The notes under the pieces are model-generated. The model saw only the letters and a list, made by a program, of their open reading frames with translations, had not been told where the DNA came from and did not search any database. From the NCBI RefSeq assembly GCF_947497045.1, contig NZ_CANMEU010000004.1, positions 310,001 to 374,000 of the forward strand: a stretch of DNA of 64,000 bases. Reading direction: 5' to 3'. This DNA comes from an uncultured Tateyamaria sp. GTDB taxonomy: Bacteria; Pseudomonadota; Alphaproteobacteria; Rhodobacterales; Rhodobacteraceae. How positions within the stretch are numbered: the stretch's first letter is position 1; every line of letters begins with the position of its first letter. Position numbers and translations under genes: made by a program. Of this stretch, positions 42,950 through 51,078 are shown piece by piece.

Positions 42950-43936
42950 ATGAGCACCGAAAGAGAACTGGGCATCAAGTCGAAATTGGAGGCGTTGTGG
43001 GGAGACGATATTGCTGCGGCGCGGCAAGCGTTTGATGCAGTCTTTGCGGCGGACTGCGCCTTTCATTTCTCGCATCCCGTGAACGATATTGCAGGTCGGG
43101 AGGGGGCGTGGGAGGCGGTCTATCTCCCGCTGCGCGCCGCGCTGCGGCACGCCCGCCGCCGGGATGAGGTCTTTGTCGCCGGTCCGAACCGGCGCAGCGT
43201 GGGTGGCACATGGATTGCGGCCCTCACGCATTACGTCGGCACCTTTGCGGGACCGCTTTGGGGGATCGCCGCGTCGAATCGCCTCGCCTTTCTGCGTTCT
43301 GGCGAATTCTACCGGATCGAAGGTGATCACATTGTGGAAACCCGCATCATCCTGGACCTGCCCGACCTGATGCGGCAGGCGGGACGCGACCCGTTTGGAG
43401 GACTCTTGGGCACCGAAATGCTGTTTCCCGGCCCGGCCACCCATGACGGTATTCTGCCCGGCGGCGATGGCACCGCCAGTCTTGATCTGATCGAGGCAAT
43501 GCTGGGCGATCTGCACGTCTATGATCCCGACACAGGCACCTCCAAGGGGCAGACGGGCGTGGGCGGATATTGGGCGGACGATATGCTGTGGTATGGCCCC
43601 GGCGGGATCGGATCGAACCACCGGTGGGATGGGTTCACCCGCGACCACCGCACGCCGTTTCTGGCGGCCTTCCCTGACCGCAAGGGCGGCAATCACTATG
43701 CCCGTATCGGTCAGGGCAACTACGCCGCAATCTCGGGTTGGCCGTCGATGACCATGACCCATGCAGGGCCCTATCTGGGCGTGCCCGCAACGGGCAAAGC
43801 ACTCACCTTGCGCGTGATGGACTTCTACCGTTGCGCGGATGGGCAGATTGCCGAAAACTGGGTCTGCCTCGACTATATGGATCTGATGGCGCAAATGGGC
43901 GTGGACCTGATCGCGCGTTCAAACGCCGTTCCGTAG
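42950..43936 (+). CDS. tandem SnoaL/NTF2-like protein, divergently transcribed
   Basis: A 328-residue member of the same family as the genes at 32715-34771. The C-terminal domain has WYGPGGIGSN (214-223), AAFPDRKGGN (239-248), GVPATGK (277-283) and the signature VMDFYRCADGQIAENWVCLD (289-308), then AQMGVDLIAR. The N-terminal domain has VGTFAGPLWGI. GGAGG lies eight bases before the ATG at 42950. It reads away from the importer genes across the palindrome, so it is probably co-regulated. Its last 18 bases overlap the convergent E1 gene. Confidence 0.83.
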   Translation: MSTERELGIKSKLEALWGDDIAAARQAFDAVFAADCAFHFSHPVNDIAGREGAWEAVYLPLRAALRHARRRDEVFVAGPNRRSVGGTWIAALTHYVGTFAGPLWGIAASNRLAFLRSGEFYRIEGDHIVETRIILDLPDLMRQAGRDPFGGLLGTEMLFPGPATHDGILPGGDGTASLDLIEAMLGDLHVYDPDTGTSKGQTGVGGYWADDMLWYGPGGIGSNHRWDGFTRDHRTPFLAAFPDRKGGNHYARIGQGNYAAISGWPSMTMTHAGPYLGVPATGKALTLRVMDFYRCADGQIAENWVCLDYMDLMAQMGVDLIARSNAVP

Positions 43937-46069
43937 CGCCTGTGCGGCATCTGCAATACCCTGCGCCGACGGCAAGGTGGCGGCATAGGCGCGGCCCGTC
44001 GCGATAAAGCTGTCCTGCGCCGTATAGCGCGCAATATGGCGATGACCCGCCTCATACAGGGCGGTCATCACCGCCTCGGCCACCCCGCCCGAGCGACGCG
44101 TTTCATCGACGACCAAAACGTGGCTGCACCCATTGAGAGCCTCCAACATCGCCCCACCCGGCAGGGGCGAGATCCAGCGCAGATCAACGATGCGGGCGTT
44201 TGCAACTCCCGCCTGTTCGGCCAGATAACGCCCATTGCCAAAGGTCACAATTCCAAGATCGCCGGTGCCATGGACACCGACCTCGCCCAATGCGATGCGC
44301 CGATCAGGGGCGGGATAGGCCCGCAACCATGCGCCATCGCCCGCATGAACATCCGCAGTGTTATAAAGCGCAATCGGCTCCACAAAGACGCAAACCCGGT
44401 TTTCCTCGCGCGCAAGACGGTGGCACTCACGCAACATCATCGCTGCCTCCGCCCCATCGGACGGGCAGGCTACAATCAGCCCCGGAATGTCGCGCAACAC
44501 AGCCAGCGCATTGTCGTTGTGAAAGTGGCCGCCGAACCCCTTTTGATACCCCAGCCCCGCGATGCGCAGCACCATCGGGTTTGCCCATTGCCCGTTCGAG
44601 AAAAACGGCAACGTAGCCGCCTCGCCGCGCAACTGATCCTCGGCATTGTGCAAATAGGCCAGAAACTGGATTTCGGGCATGGGCACGAACCCGTTATGGG
44701 CCATACCGATGGCAAGCCCGAGAATAGATTGTTCATCGAGCAGCGTGTCAATGACCCGCGAGGGCCCAAAGCGGCTGTGGAGCTTGCGGGTGACACCGTA
44801 AACCCCACCCTTGCGCCCCACATCCTCGCCCATGACGACGGTTTCGCCATGGGTCAGCATCAGATCGCTCAGTGCCCAGTTGATCAGGCGGGACATGGGC
44901 TGCGGCTGCGCCATCAACGCCAGATCCGAGCCGAAGATCTCGGCGCGCGCCTGCGCACTCGGGCCGTTTGGAACGGGGGCACCGCTGGCGGGTGGAACAA
45001 TCGCGGACATCACCGCCTCGGCGTCCTCAAGCGCGGGGGCATCCGAGATGCGCGCAGCCTCCGTGCGGGTGCGCGCAAGGGCATCGGTATAGGTGGCAAG
45101 CACGTCCTGCGCGGGCAGGCCAAGCGCAATCAGCCCCGCCGCACTGCGCAACAGTGGGTCGTTCGCCTCGTCCGCCTCAACCTCGGCGCGCGGCAAATAG
45201 CTGGTGGCGACATCCGCACCCGCATGGCCATAAAGGCGGACTGTGCGCAAATGGAGGACCGCCGGCTTGCGATGGGTGCGCACATAGGCCGCCGCCTCGG
45301 CCGCAGCACGATAGGTATCCCACAGATCCAGGCCATCACCCGAAAAGTAAACGAGGCCGGGGCGATGCTCGAGGCTGGCACGAACCCAGCCCCTGGGCGT
45401 TTTGGTCGAAATGCCAATGCCGTTATCCTCACAAATCAACAGCAACGGCAAGGGGACACCCTGAACGGACGTCCACCCGGTCGCATTGATGGTCCCCTGT
45501 GCCGTCGAGTGGTTCAGGGATGCGTCCCCGAAACTGGCAACTGCAATACCGTCACGGGGCAGGATGGCGCGCTCGGGGCGCGCACGGCGGGCGAGACCCA
45601 GGCCATAGGCCGCACCAAGCGCCTTGGGCAGATGGCTGGCAATGGTCGAAGTTTGCGGCGGAATGAACAGATCCCGGCTGCCCAAGACCTTGTGACGCCC
45701 ACCGCTGGTCGGATCATCCGCCGCACAGGCAAAGGACAGCAGCATATCGCGGCACATCTCATGGCCAACCTGCGCGCCCCGGGCGATCTGAAAGGCCGCA
45801 TCGCGGTAATGCAGGAACGCGATATCGTCAACGCGCAGCGCATGAGCCACCGCAGCCATGCCTTCGTGCCCCGACGACCCAATGGTATAAAATCCACGGC
45901 CCGCCTTCTGCATCTCGCGACTGACGATATCGAGGGCGCGGGTCAGACACTGGTGGTCAAACAGCCCCTTTGACGCAGGCAGGCCAAGCCCCCCCACCTC
46001 AACATGCGGCAGATCACCCGCAGCCAGGCGAGAGAGAAAATTGTCGTGAACAATCGAAACGCGGTCCAT
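43919..46069 (-). CDS. 2-oxoacid dehydrogenase E1, fused alpha and beta subunits
   Basis: A 716-residue thiamine diphosphate enzyme. Residues 1-350 resemble the E1 alpha subunit (SSGHEGMAAVAHALRVDD, FGDASLNHSTAQGTINA with the ThDP/Mg site, LLICEDNGIGIST); residues 385-716 resemble E1 beta (ETVVMGEDVGRKGGVYGVT, DTLLDEQSILGLAIGMA, LRIAGLGYQKGFGGHFHNDN, VDETRRSGGVAEAV). Such fusions occur in branched-chain or acetoin-type complexes. No E2 or E3 gene is nearby, so partners must lie elsewhere. Its end overlaps the SnoaL-like gene by 18 bases. Confidence 0.9.
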   Translation of the reverse strand: MDRVSIVHDNFLSRLAAGDLPHVEVGGLGLPASKGLFDHQCLTRALDIVSREMQKAGRGFYTIGSSGHEGMAAVAHALRVDDIAFLHYRDAAFQIARGAQVGHEMCRDMLLSFACAADDPTSGGRHKVLGSRDLFIPPQTSTIASHLPKALGAAYGLGLARRARPERAILPRDGIAVASFGDASLNHSTAQGTINATGWTSVQGVPLPLLLICEDNGIGISTKTPRGWVRASLEHRPGLVYFSGDGLDLWDTYRAAAEAAAYVRTHRKPAVLHLRTVRLYGHAGADVATSYLPRAEVEADEANDPLLRSAAGLIALGLPAQDVLATYTDALARTRTEAARISDAPALEDAEAVMSAIVPPASGAPVPNGPSAQARAEIFGSDLALMAQPQPMSRLINWALSDLMLTHGETVVMGEDVGRKGGVYGVTRKLHSRFGPSRVIDTLLDEQSILGLAIGMAHNGFVPMPEIQFLAYLHNAEDQLRGEAATLPFFSNGQWANPMVLRIAGLGYQKGFGGHFHNDNALAVLRDIPGLIVACPSDGAEAAMMLRECHRLAREENRVCVFVEPIALYNTADVHAGDGAWLRAYPAPDRRIALGEVGVHGTGDLGIVTFGNGRYLAEQAGVANARIVDLRWISPLPGGAMLEALNGCSHVLVVDETRRSGGVAEAVMTALYEAGHRHIARYTAQDSFIATGRAYAATLPSAQGIADAAQALRNGV

Positions 46070-46110
46070 GAAACATCCGTTAAAAAGGGGATTTAAGTGC
46101 CTCCGGCGGC

Positions 46111-46166
46111 GGTATTTTCGGTCAAAAGAAACAGGGTGCCCGCCCCTTCTTTTGACCAGAAATACC
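46111..46166. repeat. inverted pair of intergenic repeat cores
   Basis: GGTATTTTCGGTCAAAAGAA (46111-46130) and TTCTTTTGACCAGAAATACC (46147-46166) are complementary at 18 of 20 positions and would form a large hairpin with a 16-base loop. Each arm matches the core of the repeat at 55378 and 62019. The element lies between the gcdH stop and the start of the E1 gene, both on the minus strand, and may end the gcdH transcript. G-runs with a GGGGC/GCCCC hairpin follow to about 46196. Confidence 0.65.
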
Positions 46167-46207
46167 GTCGGGGGGTCCGGGGGGCAGACAGCCCCACGGT
46201 CCTGTCC

Positions 46208-47431
46208 TCAGAAAAAGGCCTGCAGGCCGGTTTGGGCGCGCCCCAGAATGAGTGCATGGACGTCATGGGTGCCCTCATATGTGTTCACCGTCTCAAGGTT
46301 CATCATGTGTCGCATGACCTGAAACTCACCCGAAATCCCGTTGCCACCGTGCATGTCACGGGCATGGCGCGCGATATCAAGCGCCTTGCCGCAGTTGTTG
46401 CGTTTGACGATTGACACCATTTCGGGCGCGGCCTGAGCGGCATCCATCAACCGACCCACTTGCAGTGCCCCTTGCAGACCCAGCGCAATCTCGGTCTGCA
46501 TATCGGCCAGCTTCTTCTGGAACAATTGGGTCTGGGCCAGCGGTTTGCCGAACTGCTTGCGATCCAGCCCATATTGGCGCGCCGCATGCCAGCAGAACTC
46601 GGCCGCGCCCATGGCACCCCACGAGATTCCATAGCGGGCGCGATTCAGACACCCGAACGGCCCCTTGAGGCCCTGCACATCCGGCAATAGTGCGTCCTCG
46701 CCAACCTCAACGCCGTCCATCACGATCTCACCCGTGATCGAGGCGCGCAGTGACAGCTTGTTCTGGATCTTGGGGGCCGAAAGCCCCTTGGCCCCTTTTT
46801 CCAACACAAAGCCGCGGATTTTGCCGTCATGGGCATCGGACTTGGCCCAGACCACGAACACATCGGCGATTGGCGCGTTGGAAATCCACATCTTGGCCCC
46901 ATTCAGCACGTAGCCGCCATCGACCTTTTTCGCTGTCGTCTTCATCCCCGCCGGGTCCGATCCGGCATCCGGTTCGGTGAGGCCGAAGCAGCCGATATAT
47001 TCCCCACTTGCCAGTTTCGGCAGGTATTTGCGCCGCTGTTCTTCTGAGCCATAGGCATAGATCGGGTACATCACGAGGCTCGACTGCACCGACATCATCG
47101 ACCGGTACCCCGAATCGATCCGCTCCACTTCGCGCGCGACGAGGCCATAGGACACGTAGGATCCCCCCAGCCCCCCATACTCTTCGGGCAGCGTCACACC
47201 CAGCAATCCCATCTCACCCATTTCGGTAAAGATCTCGGGCGCGGAGGTCTCATTCTCAAAGGCCTGGACCACACGCGGGGCCAGTTTTTCCTGGGCATAT
47301 GCGGCAGCAGAGGATTGGATCATCCGTTCATCCTCGCTCAGTTGGGCGGACAGTCGAAACGGATCGGCCCAATCGAACGTGCCCAGATCGGGGGCATCCT
47401 TGGCCTTCAGGATTTTGCTTGGGGCGTTCAT
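46208..47431 (-). CDS. gcdH: glutaryl-CoA dehydrogenase
   Basis: A 407-residue acyl-CoA dehydrogenase that oxidises and decarboxylates glutaryl-CoA to crotonyl-CoA in lysine and tryptophan degradation. It shows [20 protein letters not shown] at the N-terminus, [16 protein letters not shown] for [20 protein letters not shown] and the C-terminal [16 protein letters not shown] with catalytic Glu. These features are specific to the GcdH branch. A divergent LysR-family gene, as usual for gcdH, lies 85 bases away with a binding-site candidate between them. Confidence 0.93.
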   Translation of the reverse strand: MNAPSKILKAKDAPDLGTFDWADPFRLSAQLSEDERMIQSSAAAYAQEKLAPRVVQAFENETSAPEIFTEMGEMGLLGVTLPEEYGGLGGSYVSYGLVAREVERIDSGYRSMMSVQSSLVMYPIYAYGSEEQRRKYLPKLASGEYIGCFGLTEPDAGSDPAGMKTTAKKVDGGYVLNGAKMWISNAPIADVFVVWAKSDAHDGKIRGFVLEKGAKGLSAPKIQNKLSLRASITGEIVMDGVEVGEDALLPDVQGLKGPFGCLNRARYGISWGAMGAAEFCWHAARQYGLDRKQFGKPLAQTQLFQKKLADMQTEIALGLQGALQVGRLMDAAQAAPEMVSIVKRNNCGKALDIARHARDMHGGNGISGEFQVMRHMMNLETVNTYEGTHDVHALILGRAQTGLQAFF

Positions 47432-47469
47432 CTCGTCTCTCCTTGGCTGCGCGCGGGGTCATCCCAGTA

Positions 47470-47488
47470 TTGCAGGAAAACGACGCAA
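47470..47488. promoter_or_regulatory. LysR-type T-N11-A box between gcdH and its regulator
   Basis: TTGC-N11-GCAA, a perfect dyad with the T-N11-A spacing typical of LysR-family sites, lies in the 85-base gap between the divergent gcdH (start 47431) and LysR gene (start 47517). It is 39 bases from the gcdH start. Function is inferred from position and shape. Confidence 0.55.
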
Positions 47489-47516
47489 CATCTAACGATG
47501 CCTTGTTCTGCAACCC

Positions 47517-48419
47517 ATGAGAAAAACGCATATGTTGATGCATCGCCGCTTCCTGCCGTCAATCCCGGCCTTACTGGCCTTTGAGGCAGTGGCCCGACTG
47601 GGATCAGCCACCGCCGCGGCTCAGGATTTGTCTGTGACCCAAAGCGCGATCAGTCGCCAATTGAAGACCCTCGAGGCGCAAATCGGCGCTGAGTTGCTGG
47701 CCCGCCAGGGCCGCGCGCTTGTTCTGACACCCGCCGGGCGCAGCTATGTCGCGCAGGTGCGCGATGTACTCAACCGTCTTGGCTCCGCTTCGGTCGCGGC
47801 GGGGGCCAACGCCGAAGGTGGCGCGCTGAACCTTGCGATATTGCCCGCATTCGGGATGCATTGGTTGGCCCCCCGTTTGGCGGATTTCGCGCACGCCCAC
47901 CCGCAGGTCACGGTGAACCTGTCGACCCGGCTGGCCCCGTTCGACTTTCGCACACAGCCCTTTGACGCGGCGATCCATTTCGGGCGGCGGGACTGGCCGG
48001 GGGCTGATTATCTGCCTCTGATGCCCGAAACCGTTGTTGCGGTTGCCGCACCCGACATGGCTGCAAAGGCCAGCGACGCGGCCAGTTTGCGCACCCTGCC
48101 GCTGTTACACCTTGAAACCCGTCCCCGCGCTTGGGCGCGGTGGTTTGCAGCACAGGACCTGCCTGCCCCGGACGCCTCTGGCATGATGTTTGATCAGTTT
48201 TCAACCATGGCGCAGGGGGCAATCCACGGGCTTGGCGTGGCCTTGTTGCCGACCTTTGTGGCACAGGTGCATCTGGACAGCGGCGCGCTGCGTGCCGTAT
48301 CCCCCAATGCCGAACAAAGCGTGGGCGACTATTATCTGGTCTGGCCTGCCGAGCGCCCCGTGCCCCCGTCATTGCAAGCCTTTCAAACATGGGTATCGAC
48401 ACAACTGCCCAATCCCTGA
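47517..48419 (+). CDS. LysR-family regulator, GcvA/GcdR-like
   Basis: A 300-residue LysR-type regulator. The winged helix-turn-helix is LLAFEAVARLGSATAAAQDL followed by SVTQSAISRQLKTLEAQIG; RQGRALVLTPAGRSY follows. The effector domain has the GcvA-group pattern LAILPAFGMHWLAPRLADF, DFRTQPFDAAIHFGRRDWPG and AQGAIHGLGVALLPTFVA. Divergence from gcdH argues for control of glutaryl-CoA dehydrogenase, with glutarate or glutaryl-CoA as effector. Several in-frame ATGs (47517, 47532, 47538) make the exact start uncertain. Confidence 0.9.
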   Translation: MRKTHMLMHRRFLPSIPALLAFEAVARLGSATAAAQDLSVTQSAISRQLKTLEAQIGAELLARQGRALVLTPAGRSYVAQVRDVLNRLGSASVAAGANAEGGALNLAILPAFGMHWLAPRLADFAHAHPQVTVNLSTRLAPFDFRTQPFDAAIHFGRRDWPGADYLPLMPETVVAVAAPDMAAKASDAASLRTLPLLHLETRPRAWARWFAAQDLPAPDASGMMFDQFSTMAQGAIHGLGVALLPTFVAQVHLDSGALRAVSPNAEQSVGDYYLVWPAERPVPPSLQAFQTWVSTQLPNP

Positions 48420-48516
48420 CGCAAGCCTGCCGTATTTCCGCCCCAATTTTGCGGGATCACTACGCCATATGATTCTGTTGACCGGGTGGGGCCGAGACTT
48501 GACAAGGAATGCTGGC

Positions 48517-48879
48517 ATGAAGCGCATGATTACCCTTGTGGCAACCGTAGCCACCCTGACCACCGCCACAACGGCTGTGGGCGAAGTCCATGATGTTATG
48601 ATTCTGGACGGCGAATTCTTTCCGCAAATCACCTATATGAACGAAGGTGACAGCGTCCGGTTCGAAAACGTATCCGGTATCACTCACACAATCGGATCGG
48701 CTGGCGACGAATGGGCGACCGACCCTATTGAGGCTGACGACATCGTTGTAGTTGTCTTTGATGAAGACAAACCCCGCGAGTTCTACAGCAAACTCGTCAC
48801 GGATGACGACGGCGACCTCATCATCGCAGGCATGGTTGATTTCAACCCGCCAAGCGCCGATGAGTCTGACAACGACTAA
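48517..48879 (+). CDS. exported acidic cupredoxin-like protein
   Basis: A 120-residue secreted protein with signal peptide MKRMITLVATVATLTTATTAVG and a plastocyanin-like opening: VHDVMILDGEFFPQITYMNE, GDSVRFENVSGITHTIGSAG. The single His in THTI aligns with the first copper ligand, but no cysteine is present, so a normal type 1 copper site cannot form. The mature protein is strongly acidic, ending PPSADESDND. The ATG has AAGGA at good spacing. It stands alone between the LysR and flavodoxin genes. Confidence 0.75.
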   Translation: MKRMITLVATVATLTTATTAVGEVHDVMILDGEFFPQITYMNEGDSVRFENVSGITHTIGSAGDEWATDPIEADDIVVVVFDEDKPREFYSKLVTDDDGDLIIAGMVDFNPPSADESDND

Positions 48880-48977
48880 GGAACCCACTGCGCCTTGGAT
48901 TTTGTTGGGCTGACCGGGTAAAACCCGCGACCCAATCCCAAAACGCGTTTCGTCTCCACTTCGTGACATCGCACAGC

Positions 48978-49018
48978 GGCAATCGGGCGGCGCGCAACAC
49001 GCGCGCAGTCTGATTGCC
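48978..49018 (+). terminator. large stem-loop in the gap after the cupredoxin-like gene
   Basis: GGCAATC (48978-48984) pairs with GATTGCC (49012-49018), and inside it GCGCGC pairs with GCGCGC around AACAC, giving a two-tier hairpin followed by CTTTGCG. It lies about 100 bases after the stop and may be a weak terminator or a structured leader. Nothing else is recognised in the 254-base gap 48880-49133. Confidence 0.4.
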
Positions 49019-49133
49019 CTTTGCGCGTGATCAGGCGTGGTCATGGGTCGGGGTCACTTGCCTCCGGACCGTACCATCCGCGTAAACACGCCCGCGCTTG
49101 CACAGAGATGCACCAAACGGCAAGGTGCGCACC

Positions 49134-49700
49134 ATGTCCAAATCAGCCTGCATCATTGCCTTGCCCTACTACTCGGGCGCGGGTCACACCGCCCAGATTG
49201 CCACGGCCATCGCCAAAGGCGCAGATCGGCAAGGCGCGACCTCCCATATCATTGATATCGAACAGATCACGGCGCGGGACTGGGCCAACCTGGACCGCGC
49301 GGATGCGATCCTGTTCGGCGCGCCGACCTATATGGGGTCGGTTGCTGCTGCCTATGCTGCCTTCCTGGAAGAGGCCGGGGGGCGCTGGATGGACCAGACG
49401 TGGGCCGACAAGGTCGCTGGCGGCTTCACCGTCGCGACCTTTGGATCGGGTGACAAACTGGCAACCTTGCAGCGGCTGTCGGTGTTCGCAGCACAGATGG
49501 GGATGATCTGGGTGGGGCCAAATGACATCGGCGCACCTGTCTTTCCGGCAGAGGCCGGGATCAATGCCGATGGTGGATGGCTCGGCCTGATGGGAAGCAG
49601 TATTAGCACACCACGCGGCGCAGTGCGGCCCGGCGATCTGGATACCGGCCAGCGATTTGGCGCACGTGTCGCCCGCCTTTGCACGCGGATGTCCCGATAG
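49134..49700 (+). CDS. flavodoxin/NAD(P)H:quinone oxidoreductase-type flavoprotein
   Basis: A 188-residue flavodoxin-fold protein. The FMN phosphate loop is LPYYSGAGHTAQIATAIAKG, the second FMN loop is ILFGAPTYMGSVAAAYAAF, and the third is TVATFGSGDKLATLQRL. The C-terminal half (MIWVGPNDIGAPVFPAEAGI) resembles WrbA-like and NAD(P)H-dependent FMN reductase proteins. It probably reduces quinones or transfers electrons. I start at MSKSACII (49134). It is monocistronic, followed by a stem-loop. Confidence 0.85.
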   Translation: MSKSACIIALPYYSGAGHTAQIATAIAKGADRQGATSHIIDIEQITARDWANLDRADAILFGAPTYMGSVAAAYAAFLEEAGGRWMDQTWADKVAGGFTVATFGSGDKLATLQRLSVFAAQMGMIWVGPNDIGAPVFPAEAGINADGGWLGLMGSSISTPRGAVRPGDLDTGQRFGARVARLCTRMSR

Positions 49701-49701
49701 A

Positions 49702-49738
49702 AAAAGGGGGCCCCGCATCGCGATAGATGCAAGGCCCC
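49702..49738 (-). terminator. terminator of the PCu(A)C gene
   Basis: GGGGCC (49707-49712) pairs with GGCCCC (49733-49738), and GCATC with GATGC inside it around GCGATA. On the minus strand the stem is followed by CCTTTTTC, so it should end the copper-chaperone transcript, whose stop is at 49785. It may also slow plus-strand readthrough from the flavodoxin gene. Confidence 0.75.
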
Positions 49739-49784
49739 GCAGGATTGGCCTGTAAGGCGCAGGTGTCCTGCGCCCGAGGGCTGA

Positions 49785-50276
49785 TCAGTTTGAATGGTTG
49801 GAGTGATCGGCATGCCCCCCATGCGCCCCGGCTTCGGGCTTGCGCGCATTGTCGACCGGGATGGTTACAACAACGTCGCCGGCCTTTTCAAACACCAGCG
49901 TGACCTCGATTTCGGCGTCCTGCTCCAGCGACCCGTTCAGGCCCATCAGCATCACGTGATCCGCACCGCGCATCATGTGGTGCGTCGCCCCGGCGGGCAG
50001 GTCGATGCCGCCCTCGATCTCGGTCATCTGCATGACCCCGTCGCCGGTCTCGATATGAGTGTGCAACTCAACCCGCTTGGCCACGTCTGTACGGGCCGCA
50101 ATCAGCCGATCATCTTGGTCCGAGGTGTTGTGGATCACCATGAACGCCGCACCGGATTTCGCGGCCGGGCTGGCCGCGCGCGCATATGGGTCCATAATCA
50201 TAATGCCGTCAGCCCATGCGGGCACGGCCAAAAGAGTTGCAGCCAAGCTGGCCGCGACAAACGAACGAAAGGACAT
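49785..50276 (-). CDS. PCu(A)C copper chaperone
   Basis: A 163-residue periplasmic copper(I) chaperone that supplies the CuA or CuB site of cytochrome oxidase. The signal peptide is MSFRSFVAASLAATLLAVPAWA. The metal motif is spread as VELHTHIETGDGVMQM and THHMMRGADHVMLM, the usual His/Met pattern, and a second His-rich copper site ends the protein (GAHGGHADHSNHSN). The start at 50276 follows AAAGGA. A small exported protein with CxxC lies upstream on the same strand, probably in the same transcript. Confidence 0.92.
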   Translation of the reverse strand: MSFRSFVAASLAATLLAVPAWADGIMIMDPYARAASPAAKSGAAFMVIHNTSDQDDRLIAARTDVAKRVELHTHIETGDGVMQMTEIEGGIDLPAGATHHMMRGADHVMLMGLNGSLEQDAEIEVTLVFEKAGDVVVTIPVDNARKPEAGAHGGHADHSNHSN

Positions 50277-50328
50277 GAAAGCCCCCTTTTTTGAGTGATG
50301 TGTGGTGGTGAAACGAAGGGAAAAGACC

Positions 50329-50670
50329 TCAGCCCCGGATCGGTGGGGCACGCGCGCGCGCATTGGCGAATGTATCGGCATTCCCGGCCACCGCATGCGA
50401 CAGGCGCGTGTTGGCCGCACGCGTCAGGGGGCGCTCAACCAAAAACAGGGGCGGCCCAAGCGCGCCACTGACATACAGCGCGCAGTCCGGACACATATGC
50501 GGGGCCATGGTCGGATCACCCTGCCCGTCGACATAGACCACATAGGTTGTGTCGCCCGCACAGATCACCATGCTGTCCACAGCCATCGTGCTGTGGCGCG
50601 CCGCCCCCATCGCGTGGCTTGTCGCCACCAGCATCAGGCTGAACAGGATAGAGAGGAGCGCGCGTATCAT
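50329..50670 (-). CDS. small exported protein, DUF2946-like
   Basis: A 113-residue protein with signal peptide MIRALLSILFSLMLVATSHA. The mature part has AVDSMVICAGDTTYVVYVDG, then HMCPDCALYVSG, in which Cys-x-x-Cys with a Met and His nearby resembles the copper-associated DUF2946 family. It lies 52 bases upstream of the PCu(A)C chaperone gene on the same strand, supporting a role in copper handling. The family assignment is moderate, as the sequence is short. Confidence 0.7.
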   Translation of the reverse strand: MIRALLSILFSLMLVATSHAMGAARHSTMAVDSMVICAGDTTYVVYVDGQGDPTMAPHMCPDCALYVSGALGPPLFLVERPLTRAANTRLSHAVAGNADTFANARARAPPIRG

Positions 50671-50723
50671 AGGCTCAGTTTTAGCCCCACAAGCCCCGAC
50701 ACTCAACCACGTCAAAACGAAAC

Positions 50724-50753
50724 AACCCCGCCTGCGCGATCGCAGGCGGGGTT
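50724..50753 (-). terminator. strong terminator after rpmB
   Basis: Perfect 13-bp arms AACCCCGCCTGCG / CGCAGGCGGGGTT around a 4-base loop. On the minus strand the stem is followed by GTTTCGTTTT. It lies 35 bases past the rpmB stop and separates it from the copper genes; AAATTT flanks the other side. Confidence 0.88.
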
Positions 50754-50787
50754 AAATTTCTCGATCCCCCAAGGGACAGTGGTCAGA

Positions 50788-51078
50788 TCAGGCCAACGCA
50801 GCTTGCGCCTTGGCGATCTCTTTCTTGACCTTCATCGCGGTGGCCGACAGCTCTGTGTCCTTGGCTTTGGCCAGATACGCGTCAAGCCCGCCACGGTGGT
50901 CGACCGACCGCAACGCCGCTGCCGAAATGCGCAGCTTGATACCGCGGCCCAGTGTTTCGGACTGCAAGGTCACATCGTTCAGGTTCGGCAAAAACCGCCG
51001 ACGGGTTCTGTTTTTCGCGTGGCTGACATTGTTGCCAACCATGGGGCCCTTACCGGTCAATTCGCATACGCGCGACAT
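50788..51078 (-). CDS. rpmB: 50S ribosomal protein L28
   Basis: A 96-residue ribosomal protein with the family signature [40 protein letters not shown] and [20 protein letters not shown], plus a Lys/Ala-rich C-terminus. The start at 51078 is the family start, though the frame is open further upstream. It is monocistronic, with a strong terminator after it. Confidence 0.97.
   Translation of the reverse strand: MSRVCELTGKGPMVGNNVSHAKNRTRRRFLPNLNDVTLQSETLGRGIKLRISAAALRSVDHRGGLDAYLAKAKDTELSATAMKVKKEIAKAQAALA

Noticed and set aside
44036-45973. 645-codon open frame on the plus strand
   Set aside because: It lies fully inside the fused E1 gene, whose thiamine enzyme motifs are unmistakable, and is Arg/His/Gly-rich as expected of an antisense frame.
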